Assembly: GCA_017474205.1 (NCBI GenBank)
Contig: JAFVID010000056.1
Coordinates: 1-44,477, forward strand
DNA from: Clostridia bacterium
Lineage (GTDB): Bacteria; Bacillota; Clostridia; Oscillospirales; Acutalibacteraceae
Direction of reading: 5' to 3'
DNA length: 44,477 nucleotides
Position 1 is the first letter of the stretch, and every line of letters begins with the position of its first letter. The notes under the pieces were generated by a model that worked only from the letters and a program-made list of their open reading frames with translations, did no database searches and was not told the origin of the DNA. The position numbers and the translations under genes are program-made. Shown one piece after another: positions 8,228 to 15,155 of the stretch.

Positions 8228-9226
8228 TTAAATACAATAATTTTGATTAAGAGGTAGCTTTCCAGCATCCTCTTTTTCCACGTTGAGTTGAGGGGCAAGG
8301 GGATAAACCTTATCGAGTTGTTTTGTAAGGGATTCCCTCATCTCCACAAGCTCCGCCACCGACATATTGTGGATGGCTTTCTCGTGGAGGGATTTATTCA
8401 TCTCGGGATAAAGAATTCCCGAAAGACGAGAAACCTCATCTGCGAGATAGTTTTTATACAAAACACCGTCGTTGGCCTTTTCTTCTAAATCTTCAATAGC
8501 TTTTGAAAGGGTGGTTATTTGATGGGATAAAAGGGTTACGTCTTCATCCCTTGAATAGTTTTTAATGCAGTCCACAATATCCTCGGATTCAAAGGCGAAG
8601 GTACCTTTACCGTTGTAGGATTTAATAACTCCTGCTTTAGGTTGAGCGGGGACAGCCACAAAACTCCATTCAAAGGCATCAAGGGGATTATCTAAAATAT
8701 TGTGGCAAAGATATTTAACCCCGTTCTTGCGATAAAATCTACCCTTTTTGTGTTCACAATGACCGGTGCGTCGATCGGTGGCACAAATAGAGCAGTAGGA
8801 TGCACCCATAGAACAACCAACGCTTACCTCTTTAGTGATACCTGCATCCAGTGCCAAGATAAAATCTTTGGTACTGTCGCATTTGATGGTATACACTCTT
8901 GCTTTAAGACGGCAGTAGGGTTCACCTCTTTTGGTGATAGCACCCTCCACCTTTTCCGCCTCGCATTCAAAGATACGGGCAATTTGATCGTGGGCTTTTC
9001 CCGAATGATCAAAGATACCTGTTTTGCCAACAAACATAGGTGCCATTTTTTCAAGAGCATTTGTAGAAAAACGCTCGAAATCTCTATCTATCTCGTTGTC
9101 GCAAAGCACCACCGAAAAAACGTAAACCTCTTCGGGGGACAAAGGGCGACGGGTGAACTTGTTTATTTTTTCAAGTTCTTCTGCGGTGGGAGTGCCACCG
9201 CTTTCAATGATATATCCTTCCTTCAT
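8228..9226 (-). CDS. Prohead protease fused to a scaffold-like C-terminal region
   Basis: 332 aa; its ATG overlaps the portal stop (TAATG). Residues 35-210 match HK97-type (U35) prohead proteases: a DRDFERF strand, His74 in FDHSGKAHDQIARI and Ser135 in EVSVGCS as the probable catalytic pair. A Cys/His cluster follows, C-x2-C-x8-C-x-H at residues 145-159, and DAFEWSFVAVPAQPKAGV closes the domain. Residues about 225-320 are helical and charged, with heptad-like stretches, suggesting a fused scaffold that is cleaved during capsid maturation. The metal site is an inference from residue spacing. Confidence 0.82.
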   Translation of the reverse strand: MKEGYIIESGGTPTAEELEKINKFTRRPLSPEEVYVFSVVLCDNEIDRDFERFSTNALEKMAPMFVGKTGIFDHSGKAHDQIARIFECEAEKVEGAITKRGEPYCRLKARVYTIKCDSTKDFILALDAGITKEVSVGCSMGASYCSICATDRRTGHCEHKKGRFYRKNGVKYLCHNILDNPLDAFEWSFVAVPAQPKAGVIKSYNGKGTFAFESEDIVDCIKNYSRDEDVTLLSHQITTLSKAIEDLEEKANDGVLYKNYLADEVSRLSGILYPEMNKSLHEKAIHNMSVAELVEMRESLTKQLDKVYPLAPQLNVEKEDAGKLPLNQNYCI

Positions 9227-10413
9227 TATGCAATTTCCTCCATATTCTTTCTTGTTTCATTTTCAATTTCAAATGCAATCTTTTTTGCTTGCATTTTAAT
9301 AAGATCTGCACGGGCAAGTTCTACCTCATCTTGAAGGCAAATGTTATCCCAAACAATTTCAAAGTTTTTAGGATATCCTTTAAGTGTGAGATAGATTTCG
9401 CAAACCCTCTTTATAGCGGGGGTAAGAATTCTTCGATAATTCCAAAGTTCAGAGGTTAACATATCGGCCTGCTGTGAGGACATCCTTTCGGTGGTTGACC
9501 AAGAAAGTCCAAGCATAAAGGGTGGTATACCCGTACGGGCAACGATTTGTTCCATCATTTGTCTTACGGGAATGTTACAATCGGGAATAATATTGTCGGC
9601 ACCGATTGCCTTAATCGATACGTCTCCAATAGCCACAAAATCGGAAACTTTACCGTCGGCGTTATCCCTCATTGCACGAGCCCATTCTTTGGCGATTTGA
9701 TTTGCTCTTTCTTTAGCATACGCTCTTTCCCCTGCATCGGAGGAGGGCTTGTAGGTTACCGCAAAACGAACGTTGCCAATTCGTTCAAAATTAACACCGA
9801 TTGTGTTGAATATCTTAAGAAGCACGTCACTTACAAAGGGAAGTCCCGAAAGAAGTGAGCGTCCGCAAACCTCACCCGCTTTAGGATTAAGTGTGCTCAT
9901 TACAATAAGATTGGGATATTTAACCGGAGTAATATTGGCACCGTTTCTAACGCAAATTTTAGGACTGTGTCGCATAGGATCTTTTTCAATCTCTAAAATA
10001 TTCAAAGGGGCATTATACAAAGCGGCAATATCTTTGCCCGATACCGAGGGGAGAATTTCTCCCACGGAAGTACCATACATAAGAAGGGATTCAAGGTGTT
10101 GAGAAACGAAACAATTTATTCCCGTCATAGAGTTGCCTACGGGCACGTTTTCAAGGAATTCATTTATCTCTCGTTCCACCTTTTGATTGGGGCATTTTAT
10201 TTCAAATCCGCCCACCAAAGCGATAGTTTTGGAAATGGCGGCATCAATTACAGGAATGGCCTCACGCATAGCATCATAGATGGCGTATTCCGGTTTCAGT
10301 AGGGGAGTATATCTTGAAAGGGCGCCAAAGGGATGAGAATTATCCCGCACCGTTTGTAAAACAGCCGAAGCAGATACAGACTGTTTTTTCTTAAATATAT
10401 TTTCTATCTTCAA
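9226..10413 (-). CDS. Phage portal protein
   Basis: 395 aa from TTG 10413, chosen because AGGAG lies 8 nt upstream and only 4 nt separate it from the terL stop; a longer frame from 10455 would overlap terL. The segment AISKTIALVGGFEIKCPN, the LMYGTSVGEIL strand, ARTGIPPFMLGLSW and the long helix after RMSSQQADMLTSELWNYRR are typical of portals. The dodecameric portal forms the DNA entry channel at one capsid vertex and docks the terminase. The frame is intact and the gene is translationally coupled to terL and to the protease gene. Confidence 0.87.
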   Translation of the reverse strand: MKIENIFKKKQSVSASAVLQTVRDNSHPFGALSRYTPLLKPEYAIYDAMREAIPVIDAAISKTIALVGGFEIKCPNQKVEREINEFLENVPVGNSMTGINCFVSQHLESLLMYGTSVGEILPSVSGKDIAALYNAPLNILEIEKDPMRHSPKICVRNGANITPVKYPNLIVMSTLNPKAGEVCGRSLLSGLPFVSDVLLKIFNTIGVNFERIGNVRFAVTYKPSSDAGERAYAKERANQIAKEWARAMRDNADGKVSDFVAIGDVSIKAIGADNIIPDCNIPVRQMMEQIVARTGIPPFMLGLSWSTTERMSSQQADMLTSELWNYRRILTPAIKRVCEIYLTLKGYPKNFEIVWDNICLQDEVELARADLIKMQAKKIAFEIENETRKNMEEIA

Positions 10414-10417
10414 AACT

Positions 10418-11632
10418 TTATCTCCTAACAGCCACGGCGAAGCAATCATCAGCATCTTTATCCACTACGGTAGATACGAAGTAACGAATATCATCCATGG
10501 CGTGATCATTTTCTTTAATTGGACGGTCGCAACCTGCTGACTCATCCCAACGATAGAGAGAAAACTCTCTTAAACTGTCATTACAAGCGTAAACGATTTT
10601 GATTTTATCCTCTTTAAGAGCACTCGCCACCTTGCGAATACCGTCGGTAACGTTGTTGTCGGCAGGAATAACCTTGAACCTACCGTGCCTGCGAATACAG
10701 GTCATAAAAGAGGCGGCAGATGGATCGCAAATAACGGCGGTAATATTTAGCGAATCGGCAAGACCCTCTAGTGCTGCGTAATATTCCTCATCGGTTTTTT
10801 GTTCACCCGAACGTTTTGAGGAATAGTAATATTCCCTAATGCGGTACCATACTCCTTCATGTCTGCCCCAAAGACCGAATGAGGAGGGATTAACCGTTCC
10901 GTAGTCGCAGGAAATATAATACTTGTCGCAGGATTTAGGTGGAGGGCATAAATGCCTGTCCCGATCGAATTGCGGATAAACAAGTCCCTCCGCCGCTACC
11001 CATTTACCAAGGACAAACCTCTCATAAAAGGTGCCTGAGTAAAGGGAGCGGTATCGGTCCACAATATCGGGAGAAAGTGAAGGATTATCCTCCATAGTGA
11101 AATGAAGATAAAGGGCGTTTTTTTCATCCACCCTCTTTATCCACTCGTTATAAAACCAATGATGGGGATTCCCCGGATTACAATTAAACCAAAATTTAGA
11201 ACCCTTAACCGAGCATCGTGCAAGACACTGCTCCACAAATGAGCGGGGCATAAGGGCAACTTCATCAAGCATAGCACCGCTTAAGGTCATACCCTGAATG
11301 AGGGCGGCGGAGGATTCATCCTTACCGCCAAAAAAATAAAAGCGATTGCTTCTGCCGTCCGCTGAAACGTCCATATAGTTAGAGGCGGTTTTAATATTAC
11401 AGGTGAAGCCCAATTCGGTCAGTTGCTGACATAAAGGCACAATAATATTTCTTTTAAGTGAGGTTACGGTTTTACCGCAAATTGCGAAACTGTGTCCATT
11501 AAAAGCCCAAAACGCCCACAATACAAAAGATATCGACATACAAAGTGTCTTTCCCGACCTTACCGCACCATCGCAAATAAGGGCATCCTTTTTGCTGTGT
11601 TTACTGCCAAAGCACCACCAGGTTAGCACCAA
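10418..11632 (-). CDS. terL: Phage terminase large subunit (PBSX-type), start codon lost or non-canonical
   Basis: 404 aa from TTG 11632. ATPase half: Walker A CDGAVRSGKTLC near residue 22 and Walker B GAMLDEVALM. Nuclease half: CDYGTVNP, VICDPSAASF and HAMDDIRYF supply the RNase H-like acidic residues. TerL powers DNA packaging and cuts concatemers. The listed start has no SD, and family-like sequence (IEFTPFSKKQLL) continues in frame upstream to codon ATA at 11665-11663, which sits 6 nt after AGAGG. There is no ATG, GTG or TTG between that SD and 11632. The frame is also continuous with terS except for one TAG at 11677-11675. Translation may start at AUA, or the gene may be poorly expressed. 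Confidence 0.85.
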   Translation of the reverse strand: MVLTWWCFGSKHSKKDALICDGAVRSGKTLCMSISFVLWAFWAFNGHSFAICGKTVTSLKRNIIVPLCQQLTELGFTCNIKTASNYMDVSADGRSNRFYFFGGKDESSAALIQGMTLSGAMLDEVALMPRSFVEQCLARCSVKGSKFWFNCNPGNPHHWFYNEWIKRVDEKNALYLHFTMEDNPSLSPDIVDRYRSLYSGTFYERFVLGKWVAAEGLVYPQFDRDRHLCPPPKSCDKYYISCDYGTVNPSSFGLWGRHEGVWYRIREYYYSSKRSGEQKTDEEYYAALEGLADSLNITAVICDPSAASFMTCIRRHGRFKVIPADNNVTDGIRKVASALKEDKIKIVYACNDSLREFSLYRWDESAGCDRPIKENDHAMDDIRYFVSTVVDKDADDCFAVAVRR

Positions 11633-11674
11633 CAGTTGTTTTTTTGAAAAGGGAGTAAATTCTATTAAATACCT

Positions 11675-12160
11675 CTAATTATCGTTTGAGTTTCCGTTTA
11701 GTTGCCTTACCCCTTCGGTAAGAGCGTTATAAAAAGGAGAAATCTTGTTACCATCCGATATATTGTCAATTTCAGAAAGTTTTTCAAGGGCTTTTATGCG
11801 GTCAAAGAATTTGATTTCCATACCTCCACCCTTGGGACGCTTTATCTCTGATATTAAAAATAAATCCAACCCATCTAAATCGGCAGGGGATAAGGGCTCC
11901 TCGGCAAAAAGTAACCTAAGGGCATCGGATATGGATGAAAAAGCAAGTCGCCTTAACCCCGCAGCAGCATCCCCCGTTTGGGTTTGGTTGTTTAACTCCG
12001 AAAGTGTGTCCTTAATATCCTGACGAGAAAGCAGACGAAGACCTACCTTTTCGGGGAATATTTTGTAACCTGCTTTTACCGCCGCTTCCCTTGGATTTCG
12101 GGTGGCGTGAAAAAATCGGCAAAACAGTATTTCTTTTTCGGTGAGAACAGATTTTGACAT
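11675..12160 (-). CDS. terS: Phage terminase small subunit
   Basis: 161 aa from ATG 12160, preferred over ATG 12169 because the SD (AAAGGA) is 8 nt upstream of it and would overlap the earlier start. The N-terminal helices LTEKEILFCRFFHATRNPREAAVKAGYK and the following SRQDIKDTL match the helix-turn-helix DNA-binding segment of the Terminase_2 family. The C-terminal region is the oligomerisation and TerL-contact part. TerS recognises the packaging site on phage DNA and loads TerL. It is the first gene of the module; I see no consensus promoter directly upstream. Confidence 0.85.
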   Translation of the reverse strand: MSKSVLTEKEILFCRFFHATRNPREAAVKAGYKIFPEKVGLRLLSRQDIKDTLSELNNQTQTGDAAAGLRRLAFSSISDALRLLFAEEPLSPADLDGLDLFLISEIKRPKGGGMEIKFFDRIKALEKLSEIDNISDGNKISPFYNALTEGVRQLNGNSNDN

Positions 12161-12193
12161 ATATATCATCCTTTACATTGGTCTAAAGGGGAT

Positions 12194-12214
12194 AATTACC
12201 CTCACTAAAGGAGA
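12194..12214 (+). promoter_or_regulatory. Near match to a phage T3-type RNA polymerase promoter
   Basis: AATTACCCTCACTAAAGGAGA is very close to the T3 promoter (AATTAACCCTCACTAAAGGGAGA): a 14-nt core, ACCCTCACTAAAGG, is identical. It points away from the phage module and is followed by AAGGAG, an ATG and a 7-codon frame. No T7-like RNA polymerase gene is in the window, so function is unproven and chance is possible. Confidence 0.25.
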
Positions 12215-12221
12215 TAAAATG

Positions 12222-12249
12222 AATAAAAAGTTGCCTAAGTAATGGCAAC
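12222..12249 (-). terminator. Terminator between the BofC-like gene and terS
   Basis: On the minus strand GTTGCC, eight nt, GGCAAC is followed by TTTTTAT. It is the second of two tandem terminators. Confidence 0.7.
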
Positions 12250-12262
12250 TAAAGAAAAATTG

Positions 12263-12296
12263 CAAAAAAATATGGTGTACCGAATATCGATACACC
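12263..12296 (-). terminator. Terminator of the BofC-like gene
   Basis: On the minus strand GGTGTATCGATATTCGGTACACC forms a stem with one mismatch and is followed by ATATTTTTTT. It lies 28 nt after the stop at 12324. Confidence 0.75.
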
Positions 12297-12323
12297 AAAG
12301 AAATGATATATATAATTTGTAGG

Positions 12324-12638
12324 TTAACTATCAAAATCCTCTATAATGTTAAATAAATCCTCATCGGAGTAGATGGGGATTCCTTTGTTTAGAGATTCAA
12401 TATCCTGTGAGGGCAGTGATTGGGTGGATACCGAAAGCAAACGAAAGGGGATATCCTCCCCGTAATGGAATATACCGATAATATCTCCGTAGGTCTTGAC
12501 GGTGTATAGGGGAGAGGGAGTTTCCGCTTTAACTGTGTCGGGTGGGGGTGTAGTTGTGCCTATAACCGAAGTGCTTAACTGAACAACCGAAAACGCCGTT
12601 GCAACTATAAAAATAATTAAAACAATCTTTTTAGCCAA
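12324..12638 (-). CDS. Membrane-anchored small protein resembling the BofC C-terminal domain
   Basis: 104 aa from TTG 12638 (AAGGAG 10 nt upstream). Residues 4-26 are a hydrophobic anchor or signal peptide (IVLIIFIVATAFSVVQLS), followed by a Thr/Pro-rich linker. The soluble part (YTVKTYGDIIGIFHYGEDIP, SVSTQSLPSQDIESLNKGI, then DEDLFNIIEDF) resembles the small C-terminal domain of BofC, the forespore intermembrane inhibitor of sigma-K processing in Bacillus, with its strand-strand-helix layout and 'LP..D...L..GI...' signature. In Clostridia such stand-alone versions are common and uncharacterised, so a sporulation role is only a guess. It is monocistronic. Confidence 0.72.
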   Translation of the reverse strand: MAKKIVLIIFIVATAFSVVQLSTSVIGTTTPPPDTVKAETPSPLYTVKTYGDIIGIFHYGEDIPFRLLSVSTQSLPSQDIESLNKGIPIYSDEDLFNIIEDFDS

Positions 12639-12700
12639 AATAATATTTCTCCTTATATTTTTTCGTAAATATTATTGGTAAAAAAGGCGGAATTTATCTA

Positions 12701-12715
12701 TGTGCAATATGCACA
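12701..12715. promoter_or_regulatory. Inverted repeat in the divergent intergenic region
   Basis: TGTGCA-ATA-TGCACA is a perfect 6-bp inverted repeat, with a second repeat TTTCGT...ACGAAA at 12731-12751. Both lie between the BofC-like gene and the S10 operon promoter and could be operator sites. No factor can be named. Confidence 0.4.
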
Positions 12716-12758
12716 AAAATAAGTGTTAAATTTCGTTAAAGAATTACGAAAAAACATA

Positions 12759-12787
12759 TTGCATCTTGAGAAAGTTTATGATATTAT
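12759..12787 (+). promoter_or_regulatory. Probable promoter of the S10 ribosomal superoperon
   Basis: TTGCAT (12759-12764), 17 nt, TATTAT (12782-12787). The predicted start site near 12794 (GGGC) would begin a leader of about 375 nt. It is the best sigma-A-like match upstream of rpsJ. Confidence 0.7.
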
Positions 12788-12793
12788 TATAGG

Positions 12794-13170
12794 GCATCTT
12801 TATAGGTGTAGATATGCGTTGATGCAGGAGGTGGCCATCTGCCAATAGGTAGGATGGGAAATTTCTGCGGAGTATGTCCGATTTTAAACCGGGCGACAGT
12901 ATACCACGTCAGACCAAGGGCGACTTGCGTTAAACCCTTGTCTGTAAGGCGTTTTGGGATACTCCGGAAAAGGCCTTTCCACTTAAAGCCGATTCCGGTT
13001 TTTAGATGGTTGTCCACGAAACACACGGGGGAGTGTGACAATTATTTACTCCCGAGGCGTCGCCCGCCACCAAACGAGTCGATCTCAAAAAACAAAAATA
13101 AAATAGGAATCGACTCTCCATCGCAGATGTGATGCCAAGGTCTGCGAGAAAATTTAAGGAGGCGTAACAA
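12794..13170 (+). ncRNA. Long structured 5' leader of the S10 operon (candidate ribosomal-protein autoregulatory RNA)
   Basis: About 377 nt without a credible gene. Several stable stems can be read directly. P1 is CGGAGTAT 12868-12875 with ATACTCCG 12959-12966, enclosing CAGAC-c-AAGGG 12910-12920 with CCCTTGTCTG 12935-12944. Then come GGAAA/TTTCC 12966-12980, CACAC/GTGTG 13022-13037, GAGTCGAT 13076-13083 with ATCGACTC 13109-13116 (A-rich 25-nt loop), and CGCAGA 13122-13127 with TCTGCG 13141-13146 just before the rpsJ SD. S10 operons in other bacteria are controlled by a ribosomal protein binding such leaders (L4 in E. coli). This one does not resemble the E. coli leader, and its ligand is unknown. 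Confidence 0.7.
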
Positions 13171-13482
13171 ATGGCAGCAAAAGAAAAAATCAGAATCCGT
13201 CTTAAGGGTTACGATCATCAGCTCGTTGATCAATCTGCTGAAAAGATTGTAGAAACCGCAAAGCGTACAGGTGCAAGAGTATCGGGTCCCGTACCCCTTC
13301 CCACCGAAAGAGAAATCGTAACCATTCTTCGTGCAGTTCATAAGTACAAAGATTCCCGTGAACAATTTGAACTTCGCACCCACAAAAGACTGATAGACAT
13401 TCTTCGTCCTTCCAACAAAACTGTTGAGGCGTTGATGGGTCTTGAACTCCCTGCCGGCGTAGAAATAGAGATTAAGCTTTAA
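13171..13482 (+). CDS. rpsJ: 30S ribosomal protein S10
   Basis: 103 aa, full length. The opening [20 protein letters not shown] and the loop [10 protein letters not shown] are family signatures. S10 sits in the 30S head and also pairs with NusB in antitermination. It has a strong SD (AAGGAGG, 8 nt before ATG). It is the first gene of the superoperon and has its own promoter and long leader; in many Firmicutes tuf precedes rpsJ, but not here. Confidence 0.98.
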   Translation: MAAKEKIRIRLKGYDHQLVDQSAEKIVETAKRTGARVSGPVPLPTEREIVTILRAVHKYKDSREQFELRTHKRLIDILRPSNKTVEALMGLELPAGVEIEIKL

Positions 13483-13523
13483 TATCTCTTACATTATAAT
13501 ATAATACGCTGACGAGAGGTCAT

Positions 13524-13539
13524 GTTGGTGAAAGCCAAC
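13524..13539 (+). promoter_or_regulatory. GNRA-capped hairpin in the rpsJ-rplC spacer
   Basis: GTTGGT-GAAA-GCCAAC, with possible outer pairs GGT 13518-13520 and ACC 13545-13547 directly next to the rplC SD (AAGGAGG 13548-13554). The 80-nt spacer is long for this operon, so the hairpin may tune rplC translation or RNA processing. Confidence 0.5.
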
Positions 13540-13562
13540 CAATAACCAAGGAGGTATAGAAA

Positions 13563-14195
13563 ATGAAAAAAGCAATCATCGGAAAAAAGATTGGTATGAC
13601 CCAACTTTTTGACGAACGCGGAAACGTAGTTCCTGTAACTGCAGTTGAAGCAGGCCCCTGCATCGTAACTCAAAAGAAAACTCTTGAGAACGATGGTTAC
13701 GAAGCAGTGCAAGTTGGCTTTGGTGAACTCAAAGCATCCAAAGTTAACAAACCCATGGCAGGTCATTTTGCAAAGAATGACGTTGCTCCCAAGAAGTTCC
13801 TTCGCGAATTCCGTCTTGAAGACATCGCATCGGTAAACGTAGGCGACCTTATTAAGGCCGACGCTTTCGCAGTAGGCGAAGCAGTTGACGTTACCGGCAC
13901 CAGCAAAGGTAAAGGAACTGCCGGCGTTATCAAACGTTGGAACTTTGCCCGTCTTAAAGAAACCCACGGTACCGGTCCTGTTCATCGTCATGCCGGTTCT
14001 CAAGGTGCTTGTTCCTCTCCCTCCCGTGTATTCAAGGGAACCAAAGGTGCAGGTCGTATGGGTTGTGAACGTGTAACCGTTCAAAATCTCGAAATCGTTA
14101 TGGTCGATGTTGAAAACAACGTAATCGCTATCAAGGGTGCCATCCCCGGCCCCAAAGGCGGCATCGTTGTTATCGCCGACAGTGTAAAAGCTTAA
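13563..14195 (+). CDS. rplC: 50S ribosomal protein L3
   Basis: 210 aa. The family start [16 protein letters not shown] and the central extension entering the peptidyl-transferase centre ([14 protein letters not shown], then [17 protein letters not shown]) are present. L3 is an early 50S assembly protein; in Bacillus it stimulates Mini-III, whose gene is at 4262. SD AAGGAGG upstream. It is separated from rpsJ by an 80-nt spacer containing a hairpin. Confidence 0.98.
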   Translation: MKKAIIGKKIGMTQLFDERGNVVPVTAVEAGPCIVTQKKTLENDGYEAVQVGFGELKASKVNKPMAGHFAKNDVAPKKFLREFRLEDIASVNVGDLIKADAFAVGEAVDVTGTSKGKGTAGVIKRWNFARLKETHGTGPVHRHAGSQGACSSPSRVFKGTKGAGRMGCERVTVQNLEIVMVDVENNVIAIKGAIPGPKGGIVVIADSVKA

Positions 14196-14212
14196 GGGAA
14201 GGAGTGTTCTAA

Positions 14213-14836
14213 ATGGCTAGTGTTAAAGTAGTAGATATGACCGGTGCTGAAACCGGCTCCATCGAACTCAAAGATTCTATCTTTGGTATCGAACCCAACC
14301 AACACGTTATGCATTTGGCAATTGTTAACTATCTTGCCAATCAACGTCAAGGAACCCAATCTGCTCTTACTCGTGCAGAAGTAGCAGGCGGCGGACGTAA
14401 ACCCTGGAGACAAAAGGGAACAGGCCGTGCTCGTCAAGGTTCCACCAGAGCAGTCCAATGGTATCATGGTGGCGTAGCATTCGCTCCCAAGCCCCGTGAC
14501 TATCGTCTTTCCCTCAACAAGAAGGTTAGAAAGCTCGCAATTCTTTCCGCACTTTCCGACAAGGCAGCTAACGAAAACATCATCGTTCTCGACAAGCTCG
14601 TTCTTGATGGATTCAAAACCAAGACTGTTGCTAAGATGCTCAGCGACATCGGTGCAGCCAAGAAAACTCTTCTTGTGCTCGACAATGCCGACAAAGTTGC
14701 AGTAAACAGTGCAAGAAACATCGAAGGCGTTAAGGTAGCTGGTATCAACACCATCAACACCTACGACATCGTAAATGCAGATTGCATGGTAATCGTTAAA
14801 GCAGCGGTAGAACAGTTAGAGGAGGTATATGCATAA
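14213..14836 (+). CDS. rplD: 50S ribosomal protein L4
   Basis: 207 aa. It contains the extended tunnel-lining loop (RAEVAGGGRKPWRQKGTGRA then RQGSTRAVQW) and the globular domain. In E. coli, L4 represses its own operon by binding the leader RNA, so it is a natural candidate ligand for the leader at 12794. SD GGAAGGAG. Its stop overlaps the rplW start (TAATG), giving coupled translation. Confidence 0.98.
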   Translation: MASVKVVDMTGAETGSIELKDSIFGIEPNQHVMHLAIVNYLANQRQGTQSALTRAEVAGGGRKPWRQKGTGRARQGSTRAVQWYHGGVAFAPKPRDYRLSLNKKVRKLAILSALSDKAANENIIVLDKLVLDGFKTKTVAKMLSDIGAAKKTLLVLDNADKVAVNSARNIEGVKVAGINTINTYDIVNADCMVIVKAAVEQLEEVYA

Positions 14837-15135
14837 TGAGTAAACTTGCTCAAGACATCATCCTCGGACCGGTTATCACCGAAAAGAGCATGACCGCAGC
14901 CCGTGACTCCAAGAAGTTCACCTTTAAGGTTGCTGAGGATGCAAACAAAATCGAAATCGCCTCTGCTGTTGAACAACTTTTCAAAGTTAAAGTCAGCAAG
15001 GTAAACACCATTAATGTTCGTGGCCAACAACGCCGTTACGGTCGTTTCGAAGGATACACTGCTTCCTGGAAAAAGGCCATCGTAACCTTGACCCCCGATT
15101 CAAAGAACATCGAGTTCTTCGAGGGTATGATGTAA
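14836..15135 (+). CDS. rplW: 50S ribosomal protein L23
   Basis: 99 aa. Signatures are DIILGPVITEKSM and the beta-loop region KVSKVNTINVRGQQRRYGR. L23 lies at the polypeptide exit tunnel and docks trigger factor and SRP. It is translationally coupled to rplD by a 1-nt stop/start overlap. Confidence 0.98.
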   Translation: MSKLAQDIILGPVITEKSMTAARDSKKFTFKVAEDANKIEIASAVEQLFKVKVSKVNTINVRGQQRRYGRFEGYTASWKKAIVTLTPDSKNIEFFEGMM

Positions 15136-15155
15136 TCGAAGGAGAGTGAAGAAAA

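Larger units (their letters stand above)
6003..12160 (-). mobile_element. Stand-alone phage head/packaging module (cryptic prophage remnant or domesticated capsid island)
   Basis: Eight co-directional minus-strand genes in the canonical order small terminase, large terminase, portal, protease/scaffold, major capsid and three small putative head-completion genes. Spacing is tight (overlaps or at most 21 nt, apart from the unusual 42-nt terS-terL junction). There is no integrase, repressor, replication, tail, tape-measure, holin or lysin gene, and no recognisable att repeats. Bacterial genes with terminators flank both sides. Reading frames are long and open, so the module is either recently stranded or under selection. 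Confidence 0.8.

Noticed and set aside
12223-12246. Seven-codon frame (MNKKLPK) after AAGGAG
   Set aside because: Too short and it reads into a minus-strand terminator hairpin; kept only as a remark on the T3-like site.
5994-12291. ATATCGAT at both ends of the phage module (5994-6001 and 12284-12291) as att repeats
   Set aside because: Only 8 bp, AT-rich, embedded in unrelated palindromes, and there is no integrase; chance is likely.
12787-13132. Overlapping open frames on both strands inside the S10 leader
   Set aside because: No good SD or family resemblance; they coincide with complementary stems, which produce mirror-image open frames.
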